A stretch of DNA of 37,446 bases from an uncultured Bacteroidales bacterium (GTDB lineage Bacteria > Bacteroidota > Bacteroidia > Bacteroidales > F082), in the NCBI GenBank assembly GCA_937902805.1, contig CALEMB010000015.1, forward strand, positions 1 through 37,446, written 5' to 3'. Position numbers and translations under genes: made by a program. Below, piece by piece: positions 6,986-14,893 of the stretch; the first letter of the stretch is position 1, and each line of letters opens with the position of its first letter. The notes below the pieces were generated by a model. The model did no database searches and had not been told where the DNA came from. It saw nothing but the letters and a program-made list of their open reading frames with translations.

Positions 6986-8776
6986 TTAAATGTAACCAAA
7001 GCGTTTCCTGACGATTTCCTTCTCTTCGTCGCTACAATCGCGGAAGAGTGGCATCACTTCGTCCTCAGGGAAGTCGGTGAAAGTGAGGAACAGAAGGCAG
7101 TCCAAGGTGTCGTTGAAGTCGGGGTCAACATTGAAACAGAGGAACTTGGCGTTCAGTTTTAGGTATTTCTTGAACAGAGTGGGCAGACGATAGTCGCCGT
7201 TGCTGAGACGGAACAGGAACTTGTCGAACTTGTCCACGCCGCCATTCATGTTGTTTTGCAACAATGCGTCGGCATCCACCTTGAGGAAGTCGGACTCGAA
7301 AGGCATCTTGGGTGTAGCCATGTTTTTCAGCTCGTCTTCGACGGGGTGGTTTTCCGTCACGAAACGCACTATCAAACTCATGTAGAACTTGGGATACCAC
7401 GAGCTGATGCTCACGGGACCGATGAAATGGTTGATTTCGGGATAACGCACTACCACGTCTGACAAGCCTCTCAGCAACAAAACCAGGGGTAGCACCTCCT
7501 TTTGATAATCGAGGGCGACAAAGGAACGGCCTAGTTCTATCGTATGGCTCAACTTGTCGGAGAACGACTCGTCGATATTTACCAATGTGCTGACATAAAA
7601 GCCTTTGATGCCATGTTTCGGGATGATTTCACTGCCGATGCCGAGACGGTAACAGCCCGCTATCTTTTGTTTCACATTGTCCCAAAGGATCAATTGCTTG
7701 AAATGCGGGTCGAATTCATCTTGGTCGAGGCTCTTGCCTGTGCCTTCGCCTATGGCGCGGAAGGTCTCCTCGCGCAGGCGGGCAATCTCGTGCATTAGGT
7801 TGGGAATATCTTCATAATCTGCCAGATAGCAGTCGTAGCCAGAAGCAGAATAAACGAAAGCCTTTTCACGGATGGCCTCCAACTCCGCCAACATGAGCGA
7901 CAAATTGGTCGGGGCATCGATTTCAGCCATCTTGGTTTCCTTTTTCTTCTCGGCTTTGACCGGGATGTTGGCTTCGAGGGCGTAGGAGCGGCTACGCAGA
8001 TAGGCCGCCAGCTCTTTGGGGTTTTCATAAAGCGCAATCTCGGCAGGCAGGATGGGCTTGCCGATTTGCAAGTTGAAACAAGTGTCGTGCTTGTTGATTA
8101 ATTCCCTGGTCAGACGTGCCGTGCCGAGCATGGGATGAATCTTATCAACAGCATAGAACAGCTTTGAGTTGCGGCCATCCCAAAACACGGGAATGACAGG
8201 CACCTTAGCGTTTTTGATCATGCGGGCGATGGAAGTGCTCCACGGCAGGTCCTCAGGATAGTCGTGCCCATGGTAGCGCGACACCTCGCCAGCGGGGAAG
8301 ACACCCAAGCCGTTGCCCGCCTCAATGTGCTGAATGGCACCTTTGATGCCCCCTACGCTGCTTTTCCATTCGGGGTTTTTCTCGAACGGGTTGACAGCGA
8401 AGAAACACTCCTTGAGGTTGGGGATATGCGAAAGGATGAAGTTGGCCATGATTTTGAAGTCGGGCCTGACCTTGGCGATGACGCTCAGCAGCATCACGCC
8501 TTCGATGCCACCAAAAGGATGGTTGCTGACCACGATGAAACCGCCCTCTTTTGGAATGCTCTCCAATTGCTCGGGGCTGACATCGATGGTAATGTTCATG
8601 TTCTCAAGCAGGTGGTCGGCAAACTCACGACCTTGATAATCAGCGGCACCGTCGAATAAACGGTTGATTGTGCCGAGACCAAGAGCACCATAGGCCAACC
8701 CCGCCACACAAGTGCCGAAGAAGCCTTTCAGACCGAGAGCTTGCTTTAGATCCTTATTGGTAACTACTTTTCGCAT
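6986..8776 (-). CDS. Bifunctional PlsC-GNAT acyltransferase (OlsF-like, aminolipid synthesis)
   Basis: The frame opens at a TTG (8791) next to the -7 box; the ATG at 8776 is the better start and gives 596 residues. The N-terminal half is a PlsC-type O-acyltransferase with SNHPFGGIEG (84-93) and FPAGEVSR further on. After a Lys/Glu-rich linker (about 280-290), the C-terminal half is a hemolysin-like GNAT domain (YDCYLADYED onward) of the OlsB type. This order matches OlsF enzymes, which N-acylate an amino acid and then O-acylate the lyso-lipid to form ornithine or glycine lipids. Bacteroides uses separate genes for glycine lipids. The amino acid substrate here is unknown. Probably peripheral to the inner membrane. 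Confidence 0.8.
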   Translation of the reverse strand: MRKVVTNKDLKQALGLKGFFGTCVAGLAYGALGLGTINRLFDGAADYQGREFADHLLENMNITIDVSPEQLESIPKEGGFIVVSNHPFGGIEGVMLLSVIAKVRPDFKIMANFILSHIPNLKECFFAVNPFEKNPEWKSSVGGIKGAIQHIEAGNGLGVFPAGEVSRYHGHDYPEDLPWSTSIARMIKNAKVPVIPVFWDGRNSKLFYAVDKIHPMLGTARLTRELINKHDTCFNLQIGKPILPAEIALYENPKELAAYLRSRSYALEANIPVKAEKKKETKMAEIDAPTNLSLMLAELEAIREKAFVYSASGYDCYLADYEDIPNLMHEIARLREETFRAIGEGTGKSLDQDEFDPHFKQLILWDNVKQKIAGCYRLGIGSEIIPKHGIKGFYVSTLVNIDESFSDKLSHTIELGRSFVALDYQKEVLPLVLLLRGLSDVVVRYPEINHFIGPVSISSWYPKFYMSLIVRFVTENHPVEDELKNMATPKMPFESDFLKVDADALLQNNMNGGVDKFDKFLFRLSNGDYRLPTLFKKYLKLNAKFLCFNVDPDFNDTLDCLLFLTFTDFPEDEVMPLFRDCSDEEKEIVRKRFGYI

Positions 8777-8788
8777 GGTTTCGACTTG

Positions 8789-8796
8789 CAAAGATA
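8789..8796 (-). promoter_or_regulatory. -7 box of the acyltransferase gene
   Basis: TATCTTTG on the minus strand, 12 bases from the ATG at 8776, implies a very short leader. Confidence 0.5.
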
Positions 8797-8859
8797 AGGA
8801 TTTTCTTAATCAAAGCACCTTTTTCCGTCAAAAACCGATCGTGTTGCCCGAGAAAAGCG

Positions 8860-8867
8860 TATTTTTG
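8860..8867 (+). promoter_or_regulatory. -7 box of rluE
   Basis: TATTTTTG, 17 bases upstream of the ATG at 8885. Confidence 0.45.
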
Positions 8868-8884
8868 CCAAGGTTAATGTGATT

Positions 8885-9430
8885 ATGGTCATTCTTTTCA
8901 ACAAACCTTACGGCGTACTCAGCCAGTTCACTCCCGAAGCGGGACATCGGGCGCTCGACGAATTCGGGTTCCCCGCTGGGGTGTATGCTGCCGGTCGCCT
9001 CGACCACGACAGCGAAGGTGCTTTGCTCCTCACTGATGAGGGAAGGCTCATCAAGAAACTGCTTGACCCGAAATTCGAGCATCCGCGCACCTATTGGGCA
9101 CAAGTCGACGGGCAAGTCACTCAAGAAGCAGTCAACCAGTTGAAAAAAGGCGTCACCATCAAAGGCTACCGCACCAAACCTTGTCAAGCGGAAATCGTTG
9201 AGCCGCCACAAGACCTTTGGGAGCGTGTGCCGCCCATCCGTTATCGCGCCAACATTCCGACCAGTTGGATACAGCTCACCCTCATCGAAGGCAAAAACCG
9301 ACAGGTGCGTCACATGACTGCCGCAGTGGGTTTTCCCACCTTGCGTCTTATTCGTGTCAAGATTGGTAATATCGCGCTTGGTGACTTGCAGCCTGGCGAA
9401 TGGCGGGTGGTTACAGAGCGAGTGATTTGA
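8885..9430 (+). CDS. rluE: 23S rRNA pseudouridine synthase RluE
   Basis: The 181-residue enzyme belongs to the RsuA/RluE branch and lacks an S4 domain, as RluE does. LFNKPYGVLSQF near the start and GRLDHDSEG with the catalytic Asp at residue 40 are diagnostic. VGFPTLRLIRVKIG near the C-terminus is the conserved closing motif. RluE modifies position 2457 of E. coli 23S rRNA. A GTG at 8879 is in frame six bases upstream; the ATG at 8885 fits the family N-terminus. Confidence 0.9.
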   Translation: MVILFNKPYGVLSQFTPEAGHRALDEFGFPAGVYAAGRLDHDSEGALLLTDEGRLIKKLLDPKFEHPRTYWAQVDGQVTQEAVNQLKKGVTIKGYRTKPCQAEIVEPPQDLWERVPPIRYRANIPTSWIQLTLIEGKNRQVRHMTAAVGFPTLRLIRVKIGNIALGDLQPGEWRVVTERVI

Positions 9431-9471
9431 AAGTTTTTTAGGCAAAACGGCTTGCCCTTTTCATAAATCCG

Positions 9472-9479
9472 TATATTTG
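9472..9479 (+). promoter_or_regulatory. -7 box of the NhaC-type antiporter gene
   Basis: TATATTTG, 16 bases before the ATG at 9496. A TTG at 9452-9454 is a possible but closely spaced -33 element. Confidence 0.5.
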
Positions 9480-9495
9480 ACCCAAATTTCCTCCG

Positions 9496-11154
9496 ATGAA
9501 GAAGAAAGCCATTTGGTTGAGCGTTGCCATCGTTTTCGTTGTGGCCTTTGTGTTGCTCTATGTCTTGGGTCCTGTTGAAGGTCCGATGCCCCTGTGGATG
9601 TCGGTGTTGCCGCCTTTGGTCGCCATCGCAATGGCTTTATTAATAAAAGAGGTGTTGTCCTCGCTGTTTATAGGCATCCTCACGGGGACCTTCCTCATGG
9701 CCTTGTATGCGGGGCAAAGTCCAGCGGCGGCATTGGGTGGCGGTGTGTTGCGCGTGGTCGACACCTACATTTATGGGGCTTTGTTCGACTCCGACCACGT
9801 CTTGATTATTGTCTTTACGCTTTTCATTGGCGGCATGGTACGTATCATCACTGTGAATGGTGGGATGCAAAGCGTGGTCAATCGCTTGTCACGCAGGGCG
9901 AAAAGTCCTCGTACAGGACAGCTGATGACTTTCATAATGGACCTCTGCGTTTTCTTCGACGACTATTCCAACACCTTGGTCGTGGGCAACACGATGCGCC
10001 CTGTCACCGACAAGCTGAAAGTGTCGCGCGAGAAGTTAGCTTATATCGTCGATTCCACTTCGGCACCTGTTGTGGCTGTGGCTTTCGTCACCACGTGGAT
10101 TGGTGCCGAGCTGAGCTATATCCAAGACGGCATCAACACCATTGGGCTTGACACCTCGGCCTATTCCGTGTTTTTCCATTCCTTGGGCTATAGCTTTTAT
10201 CCCTTCCTGACCCTTGGCTTTGTGCTGATGATCATCCTCTCCGGTCGTGACTTTGGCCCCATGCTGAAAGCAGAGCACAAGGCGAGGATGGAGGAGGCTG
10301 TTTCAACGGAAGGGGGAGACGTCGCACCTCAATCCGCTCATATCATCGATGCCTTGGTTCCATTGCTCGTGCTGATTATCGGCACCATCATAGGCTTGTT
10401 TTTCACGGGCTATGATGCAGAGGTCTGGTCAAATACTCATATCGGTTTCTTTTCCAAACTCTCTGCGACCATAGGTGCAGCCAATTCCTACAAGGCTTTG
10501 CTTTGGGCTTCGCTACTCTCGCTGTTGGTGACCATTGTGATGACATTGTTGCGTGGCAACCTCAAGTTTGGGAAGGTGATGGAGGAAATGGTGGAAGGCT
10601 TCAAGTCGATGCTCAACGCGGTTTTGATACTGACGATGGCTTGGTCCATCGCCTTGGTTACCAAGGATATGCACACGGCGGAGTTTGTCTCTCAACTGTT
10701 GTTGAAGTGGTCGCTATCGCCGATGCTGGTTCCTGTCCTGACCTTCGTCTTGGCTGGCATAATCGGTTTTTCGACGGGCACCTCATGGGGTACCATGGCC
10801 ATCCTTTACCCCATGATTCTACCGGCATCTTGGCTGTTGTACCAAGATCATGGTTTGGGCGTTGAGGTGGCTATGCCCTTGTTCTACAACGTAGTGGCCT
10901 CGGTCATGGCGGGTGCCGTGATGGGCGACCATTGTTCTCCGATTTCCGACACCACCATCATGAGTTCCTTAGCTTCGGGTTGCAACCACTTGCAGCATGT
11001 CAGCACCCAGATGCCCTACGCCTTGACCGTCGGGGCAGTGGCCTTGTTTTTGGGCATCGTCCCCTCGGCCCTCGGACTGCCTGCTTGGCTGGCGTTTTTG
11101 ATGTCCTTTGTCGTATTGGGATTGGTGGTTAGGTTTGTGGGGAAGAAATACTGA
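9496..11154 (+). CDS. nhaC: NhaC-family Na+/H+ (or substrate/proton) antiporter
   Basis: This is a 552-residue polytopic inner-membrane protein with about 12 hydrophobic segments. Family motifs include ALLIKEVLSSLFIGILTG (about residues 46-63), DLCVFFDDYSNTLVVGN (about 150-166) with acidic and polar residues in the membrane, FSTGTSWGTMAI and GDHCSPISDTT in the second half. NhaC members exchange sodium for protons, and some relatives exchange organic substrates, so the exact substrate is open. The gene stands alone with its own promoter. The downstream 530 bases hold no gene, only a repeat element. Confidence 0.88.
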   Translation: MKKKAIWLSVAIVFVVAFVLLYVLGPVEGPMPLWMSVLPPLVAIAMALLIKEVLSSLFIGILTGTFLMALYAGQSPAAALGGGVLRVVDTYIYGALFDSDHVLIIVFTLFIGGMVRIITVNGGMQSVVNRLSRRAKSPRTGQLMTFIMDLCVFFDDYSNTLVVGNTMRPVTDKLKVSREKLAYIVDSTSAPVVAVAFVTTWIGAELSYIQDGINTIGLDTSAYSVFFHSLGYSFYPFLTLGFVLMIILSGRDFGPMLKAEHKARMEEAVSTEGGDVAPQSAHIIDALVPLLVLIIGTIIGLFFTGYDAEVWSNTHIGFFSKLSATIGAANSYKALLWASLLSLLVTIVMTLLRGNLKFGKVMEEMVEGFKSMLNAVLILTMAWSIALVTKDMHTAEFVSQLLLKWSLSPMLVPVLTFVLAGIIGFSTGTSWGTMAILYPMILPASWLLYQDHGLGVEVAMPLFYNVVASVMAGAVMGDHCSPISDTTIMSSLASGCNHLQHVSTQMPYALTVGAVALFLGIVPSALGLPAWLAFLMSFVVLGLVVRFVGKKY

Positions 11155-11212
11155 TCATTTTGGTTTTCGGCTGTGAAATTATCTGCAACAACTGCAACAA
11201 ACTGCAACAGAC

Positions 11213-11287
11213 TTAGCTGGCGAGCTCGGATTTATGGATGTATTCATCTGTTTTACAGAAATTTCTGGTATTATTGAATTTTGTCAT
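11213..11287 (-). pseudogene. Short broken ORF, possibly a DUF4248-like start
   Basis: A minus-strand ATG at 11287 opens 24 codons ending at 11213, just inside the left inverted-repeat arm. The end of the product, EYIHKSELAS, resembles the first helix of DUF4248-type or excisionase-like proteins (Y.KSELA). The match is too short to be firm. I read it as a truncated coding remnant with a leader of about 150 bases. Confidence 0.3.
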
Positions 11288-11329
11288 GATGTTTTTGGTT
11301 TTTTTAGGTTAAAATGAAGTTGATTTTGG

Positions 11330-11373
11330 GTAGGCTTTAAGTAGGAGTTAGGTAGGACTTACATAGGAGTTAG
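11330..11373. repeat. Four tandem 11-bp repeats (iteron-like)
   Basis: GTAGGCTTTAA, GTAGGAGTTAG, GTAGGACTTAC and ATAGGAGTTAG follow each other without gaps at 11330, 11341, 11352 and 11363. The exact 11-bp period, about one helical turn, puts all copies on one face of the DNA. They lie in the leader between the promoter at 11447 and the small ORF at 11287. Confidence 0.7.
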
Positions 11374-11446
11374 AAATTATGTTTTTTTCGCTTTCAAGAT
11401 GTCAAAGAACGGGGTCAAGCACCGGGTCTCGGTTGCATTGACGGCG

Positions 11447-11454
11447 CAAAAGTA
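11447..11454 (-). promoter_or_regulatory. Promoter inside the inverted-repeat element
   Basis: TACTTTTG on the minus strand matches the -7 consensus and would transcribe through the 11-bp repeats toward the left arm. Confidence 0.45.
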
Positions 11455-11620
11455 TAACCGCGAAATTGCGGTCTACGAATGATTTGAATGAAATGTTTCA
11501 TGAATTTTTAAAAAAGGACACAACTCTTTGATTTGTATTGGTGTACAAATTGAATGGTTGCTTTTTGTTGCAGTTTGTTGCAGTTGTTGCAGTTAAAAAA
11601 TAAGCGAAACACATCAAAAA

Positions 11621-11648
11621 AGCCACGTAGCTACTACGGGGCTTTTCT
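11621..11648 (-). terminator. Rho-independent terminator
   Basis: AGCC-a-CGTAG / CTACG-g-GGCT forms a nine-pair stem with one mismatch and a CTA loop, flanked by A and T tracts on both sides. It lies 36 bases past the stop of the minus-strand gene ending at 11684. Confidence 0.7.
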
Positions 11649-11683
11649 TCTAAAAATGGACTAACAGATATTTATTACACTAA

Positions 11684-12550
11684 TTATTTTTGTCCATTTA
11701 TCCAATCCTTGAAATCAGGTAGCGCATCGGGATTGAGACCGGGAGTGCGGAACGAATTCTGGTCTGGTGCCGACTGGCTGGAGGCTTCTTTTCTGTTCTT
11801 CTCCTCAAGGAAGTGCTTCAGCTCTTCTTCCGTGACATCCATCATCTCCATGTTTTTGGCATTCTTCCAACGGAGATACGCCGCCAAATAGAGATAATAA
11901 TCCCTCTGAGAATGGATTTGCATCAAATGAACACGATATTCCGCATCATGTAACACCTTCGAGGCTATTGAGTTGCCTTGGTAGGCATCAGGGTTCTGCA
12001 TCATGCGGTTCATGATGCGGTCGGTGGTTGAGAAAAACTCATCGTATATCGATTGTATGCTTTGGATGTCGGCAAAGCACTGCCCCACATTTTCGATGAA
12101 CTCGAAGTTGCCAATGTTTTTCCATGTCTCGATTGAATTGGAGAAAATATGCTCTGCCGAGTTATCATGGCTCAAGGAATAGAACGCTGTCACATTATTG
12201 ATGCAAGAGTAGAGCTGGTCTTGGTCGAATAGATCGAGCGAATCTTTTGGAATGACAAGCAAGTAGGTCGCCAAGGTGTCGTTCCATCTCATGCGATTGG
12301 CGCTTTGCTCTAAGTTTTCGGCAAAGGTCTCAATGTTACCTATCACCATCATGGCGGTCATCTTGCGGTCTTTGGCCTTACGATGCCAATGGATGAGGGC
12401 ATTGCTGCCGAAGGTGAGGATGATGGAAATGGTGATGCCGAGGACAGTACGGAGCAAGTTCTTCTAGAAATTGTTGCCGCTTTCTTTTGTCGGGGTATCT
12501 GTGACATCCAATGGGGTGTCTTGATCTTGAACATTGATTATATCTTCCAT
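11684..12550 (-). pseudogene. Membrane protein of unknown function interrupted by an in-frame TAG
   Basis: The natural ATG is at 12550 (MEDIINVQDQDTP...). After 28 codons an in-frame TAG (12464-12466) follows NNF, then the same frame resumes with KNLLRTVLGITIS and runs 258 codons to the stop at 11684. The resumed part begins with a membrane helix (ITISIILTFGSNALI) followed by a soluble, helical, acidic domain of about 220 residues with no family I can name. No other break is present, so the mutation is recent, a sequencing error, or tolerated by restart at the TTG at 12457. TAG is used as a normal stop elsewhere here (e.g. 4303), so recoding is unlikely. The codon may have been Trp or Gln. 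Confidence 0.65.
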
Positions 12551-12611
12551 ATATCAAAGCGCGTCCCTTGGTCTCGCGTCTTTTAGAGTTTTCCTGTTTT
12601 AGAATTAGCGG

Positions 12612-12639
12612 CAAAAATACAAAAAAGTTAGACGTCTAA
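12612..12639 (-). promoter_or_regulatory. Promoter and palindrome upstream of the TAG-interrupted gene
   Basis: TATTTTTG (minus, 12612-12619) is a -7 box. TTAGACGTCTAA (12628-12639) is a perfect 12-bp palindrome directly upstream. A related GTTAG-AA-CTAAC palindrome lies at 12661-12672. A repressor or activator site is possible. Confidence 0.4.
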
Positions 12640-12952
12640 ACTAACCCCAATAAAATGGGCGTTAGAACTAACTGATGCCCAAGTCTATAAAAGCCTCTTT
12701 GTTAGGGAATAAGGCGGAAAATTGCCTTAATACTCGTCCTCATCGAAGATTGGAGATAGTAGCTGGAAAACCAATAAGTTACAAAGGCCATGTTTAAATA
12801 ATGGGTAGCTTATAACTGCATCCATTCCGATGTATTTTAATCAAAGAGCATAATAAGTTAACCTAGGCAGTTTCAATTGTTTAAGTGTCACTTAATGTGC
12901 AAAGTAGGATGATTTCTTTTTCGAGGAAGACGAGTATCTTCTTTAGGGAAGA
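12640..12952. other. Intergenic stretch with no supported gene
   Basis: About 310 AT-rich bases between two minus-strand genes. A 32-codon minus-strand ORF (12727-12825) ends in FDEDEY, like the end of the DUF2795 gene at 14586, but nothing else matches. No RNA gene or strong hairpin was seen. Confidence 0.5.
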
Positions 12953-14302
12953 CTATAAGAACGGTACCATATACAACGGTACCATCAACGTCTCACCATC
13001 TTTTCGCAAATCTTTGGTATATACCAGATAGCGGTGCAATATTTCCGACGAGAACTTCTTGCAGAATTCATCAAGCGAAACATGGGCCTTGTATCCCGAC
13101 GACTTCACCTCTATCGGACATAGTTTGTTGCCACGCGATAAAAGGAAGTCAATTTCATAGTTATGCTTGCCTGACGGTGTCGGCCATGTATGGTAATACA
13201 ACTCATTGCCACTAGCTTTCAACATTTGCGCCACCACGTTCTCGTAAACATACCCCAAATCGGCACTCAACTTGTCGGAAAGCAGCTTTTGATAGATGAT
13301 GTTTTCTGTCACATCCTTGTCCCAAAACGCCAACGTGATGAACAAACCCGTATCGCCGACAAACATCTTATAACGGTCTTTGTCCTTATGCAAGGCCAAT
13401 CCTATCGAAGGATTGTTAGCATGGTAGGCGAAGTTTACACACAGGCTATCCTCCATATCTTCCAACAACTCATCCATGTCTGTATTTTCCGCACTACGCC
13501 CCAACACACTCATCACTTGATAACGAGAGGCATTCTTCGCAAGTTCCGAAGGGATGGCTTTAAACAGACGTGCGGATTTTCCAGAAGGATCAATCTTGCG
13601 GAAATCTTCGGTATAAAGATCTATGATTTCTCGTTTGGATTGGTCAACCTCGCTCAAGTTGTTTGTGCCAAGATAGGTGTTAACCGCCTGGGGCATTCCT
13701 CCAACCAACATGTACAGCCTGAAATCACGTAACAATTGTCTGGCAACTTGGTCACCCACAGAACGCTTGTTCTCGAAGGCTTCCCTCAACAACGGAATAG
13801 TCACCTCATCCCCCAAAGCCCAACGAAATTCCTCGTAATCCATAGGGTACATGGTGATACGGGTCTCTTCACTTGGAATAGTGATGCCCTTTGTGTTCTT
13901 CTTAATCGACAAGAGCGACCCTGTCTCGATGTAGTCATACCGATGGTCTTTCACCATGTATTTAATGGCTTGCCTCACCAGTGGTGCGTTCTGAATCTCA
14001 TCGAAGATTACGATAGACTTGCGTTCCACCAACTTCACCTTATAAATGAATTGCAACTGGAAGAAGAAGTTGTCAAGGTCGGCAATGTTCTTCACGGCTT
14101 CCCACACTCCCTCTGGTGCATTGGCAAAGTCAACGATGATATAGGAAGTGTACTCTTTCTTGGCAAACTCCTCTGCAATGGTCGATTTCCCAACACGACG
14201 CGCCCCTTTGATAAGCAGTGCCGATTTGCCGTCCTTGGTACGTTTCCAATTCAGCATCTTATCGTACAGCTTCCTCTTGAAAATGCGAAATTCAGTATCC
14301 AT
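12953..14302 (-). CDS. AAA+ ATPase with DUF4143 domain
   Basis: This 449-residue protein has a Walker A motif GARRVGKST near residues 33-41 and a Walker B stretch IVIFDEIQNAP near 96-106. The C-terminal half fits DUF4143, ending with IDFLLSRGNKLCPIEVKSS, which resembles a nuclease-like core (D...EVK). Such ATPases are widespread, often singly encoded in variable regions of bacterial and archaeal genomes, and have no settled function. The gene stands alone with its own promoter, in the accessory part of the window. There is no sign of truncation. Confidence 0.85.
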   Translation of the reverse strand: MDTEFRIFKRKLYDKMLNWKRTKDGKSALLIKGARRVGKSTIAEEFAKKEYTSYIIVDFANAPEGVWEAVKNIADLDNFFFQLQFIYKVKLVERKSIVIFDEIQNAPLVRQAIKYMVKDHRYDYIETGSLLSIKKNTKGITIPSEETRITMYPMDYEEFRWALGDEVTIPLLREAFENKRSVGDQVARQLLRDFRLYMLVGGMPQAVNTYLGTNNLSEVDQSKREIIDLYTEDFRKIDPSGKSARLFKAIPSELAKNASRYQVMSVLGRSAENTDMDELLEDMEDSLCVNFAYHANNPSIGLALHKDKDRYKMFVGDTGLFITLAFWDKDVTENIIYQKLLSDKLSADLGYVYENVVAQMLKASGNELYYHTWPTPSGKHNYEIDFLLSRGNKLCPIEVKSSGYKAHVSLDEFCKKFSSEILHRYLVYTKDLRKDGETLMVPLYMVPFL

Positions 14303-14331
14303 ACCTCATGGATGTTTATTCGTTTCGGATG

Positions 14332-14381
14332 CAAAAATACGCATTTATGTAATAATCTCAAGATGTTTTTTCGAAAAACAT
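14332..14381 (-). promoter_or_regulatory. Promoter and palindrome of the DUF4143 ATPase gene
   Basis: TATTTTTG (minus, 14332-14339) is the -7 box. ATGTTTTT-TCG-AAAAACAT (14363-14381) is an 8-bp inverted repeat about where the -33 region would be, a possible operator. Confidence 0.45.
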
Positions 14382-14526
14382 GTAGAAATCTCATTTTTTT
14401 ACTTTTCTAATAAAACATCATTATCGGAAGGTAATCTTCTTTGAAAAAAAGGAATTATTTGGGCAAACTTTTGGGTAACTTATTGCTTCAAAATAGATCA
14501 AAAAGTATCGATTTTGGCAATAAAAA

Positions 14527-14551
14527 AGACCCTTAGTTTACACAAGGGTCT
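14527..14551 (-). terminator. Rho-independent terminator after the DUF2795 gene
   Basis: AGACCCTT / AAGGGTCT is a perfect 8-bp stem with a 9-base loop, followed on the minus strand by a T-tract. Confidence 0.8.
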
Positions 14552-14585
14552 AATTTAATTGATTGATAATCAGCAGATTATACAA

Positions 14586-14807
14586 TTAGTATTCGTCCTC
14601 ATTGAAAAAGAAGTCATCCTTGGAAGGATAATCCGGCCAAAGGTCTTCGATGCGTTCGTATATCTCGCCTTCGTCTTCAATTTCCTGGAGGTTTTCGATG
14701 ATTTCTTCCTGTGCGCCTGTGCGCAAGGCCCAATCCAACAACTCATCACGGGTAGCTGGCCACGGGGCATCTTCCAATTTGGAGGCTAATTCAAGTGTCC
14801 AATACAT
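14586..14807 (-). CDS. DUF2795 family small acidic protein
   Basis: The frame extends to 14846, but the ATG at 14807 (MYWTLELASKLEDAPWP) fits the family start and gives 73 residues. The protein is acidic and matches DUF2795: a helical domain with DAPWPATRDELLDWALRTG, then EIEDEGEIYE and a C-terminal FFFNEDEY. The family is small, cytosolic, common in Bacteroidetes and of unknown function. It has its own promoter and terminator, so it is a single-gene transcript. Confidence 0.88.
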   Translation of the reverse strand: MYWTLELASKLEDAPWPATRDELLDWALRTGAQEEIIENLQEIEDEGEIYERIEDLWPDYPSKDDFFFNEDEY

Positions 14808-14835
14808 AGTGTTCTGTGGTTTGTTTTTGAGGGCG

Positions 14836-14865
14836 CAAAAGTACAAGTTATTTTTTAACTAGCAA
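14836..14865 (-). promoter_or_regulatory. Promoter of the DUF2795 gene
   Basis: TACTTTTG (14836-14843, minus) with TTG at 14863-14865, spaced 19 bases. Confidence 0.6.
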
Positions 14866-14893
14866 TGGCTTTTTAATAAAAATAGTGAAATTT

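Larger units (their letters stand above)
11183..11592. repeat. Non-coding element bounded by 27-bp perfect inverted repeats
   Basis: Bases 11183-11209 and 11566-11592 are perfect reverse complements over 27 bp. Each arm is three copies of a CTGCAACAA-like unit. The 356 bp between hold no gene of normal size but do contain a minus-strand promoter, four 11-bp direct repeats and a 24-codon ORF, listed separately. The arrangement resembles a small non-autonomous mobile element or a relic of a Bacteroidales accessory module. No target-site duplication was seen outside the arms. Confidence 0.6.

Noticed and set aside
11155..11683. CRISPR array
   Set aside because: The repeats are 11 bp and contiguous without spacers, and no cas genes are present.
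12727..12825. 32-codon minus-strand ORF ending FDEDEY, like the DUF2795 C-terminus
   Set aside because: Only the last six residues match and no promoter or family pattern supports it.
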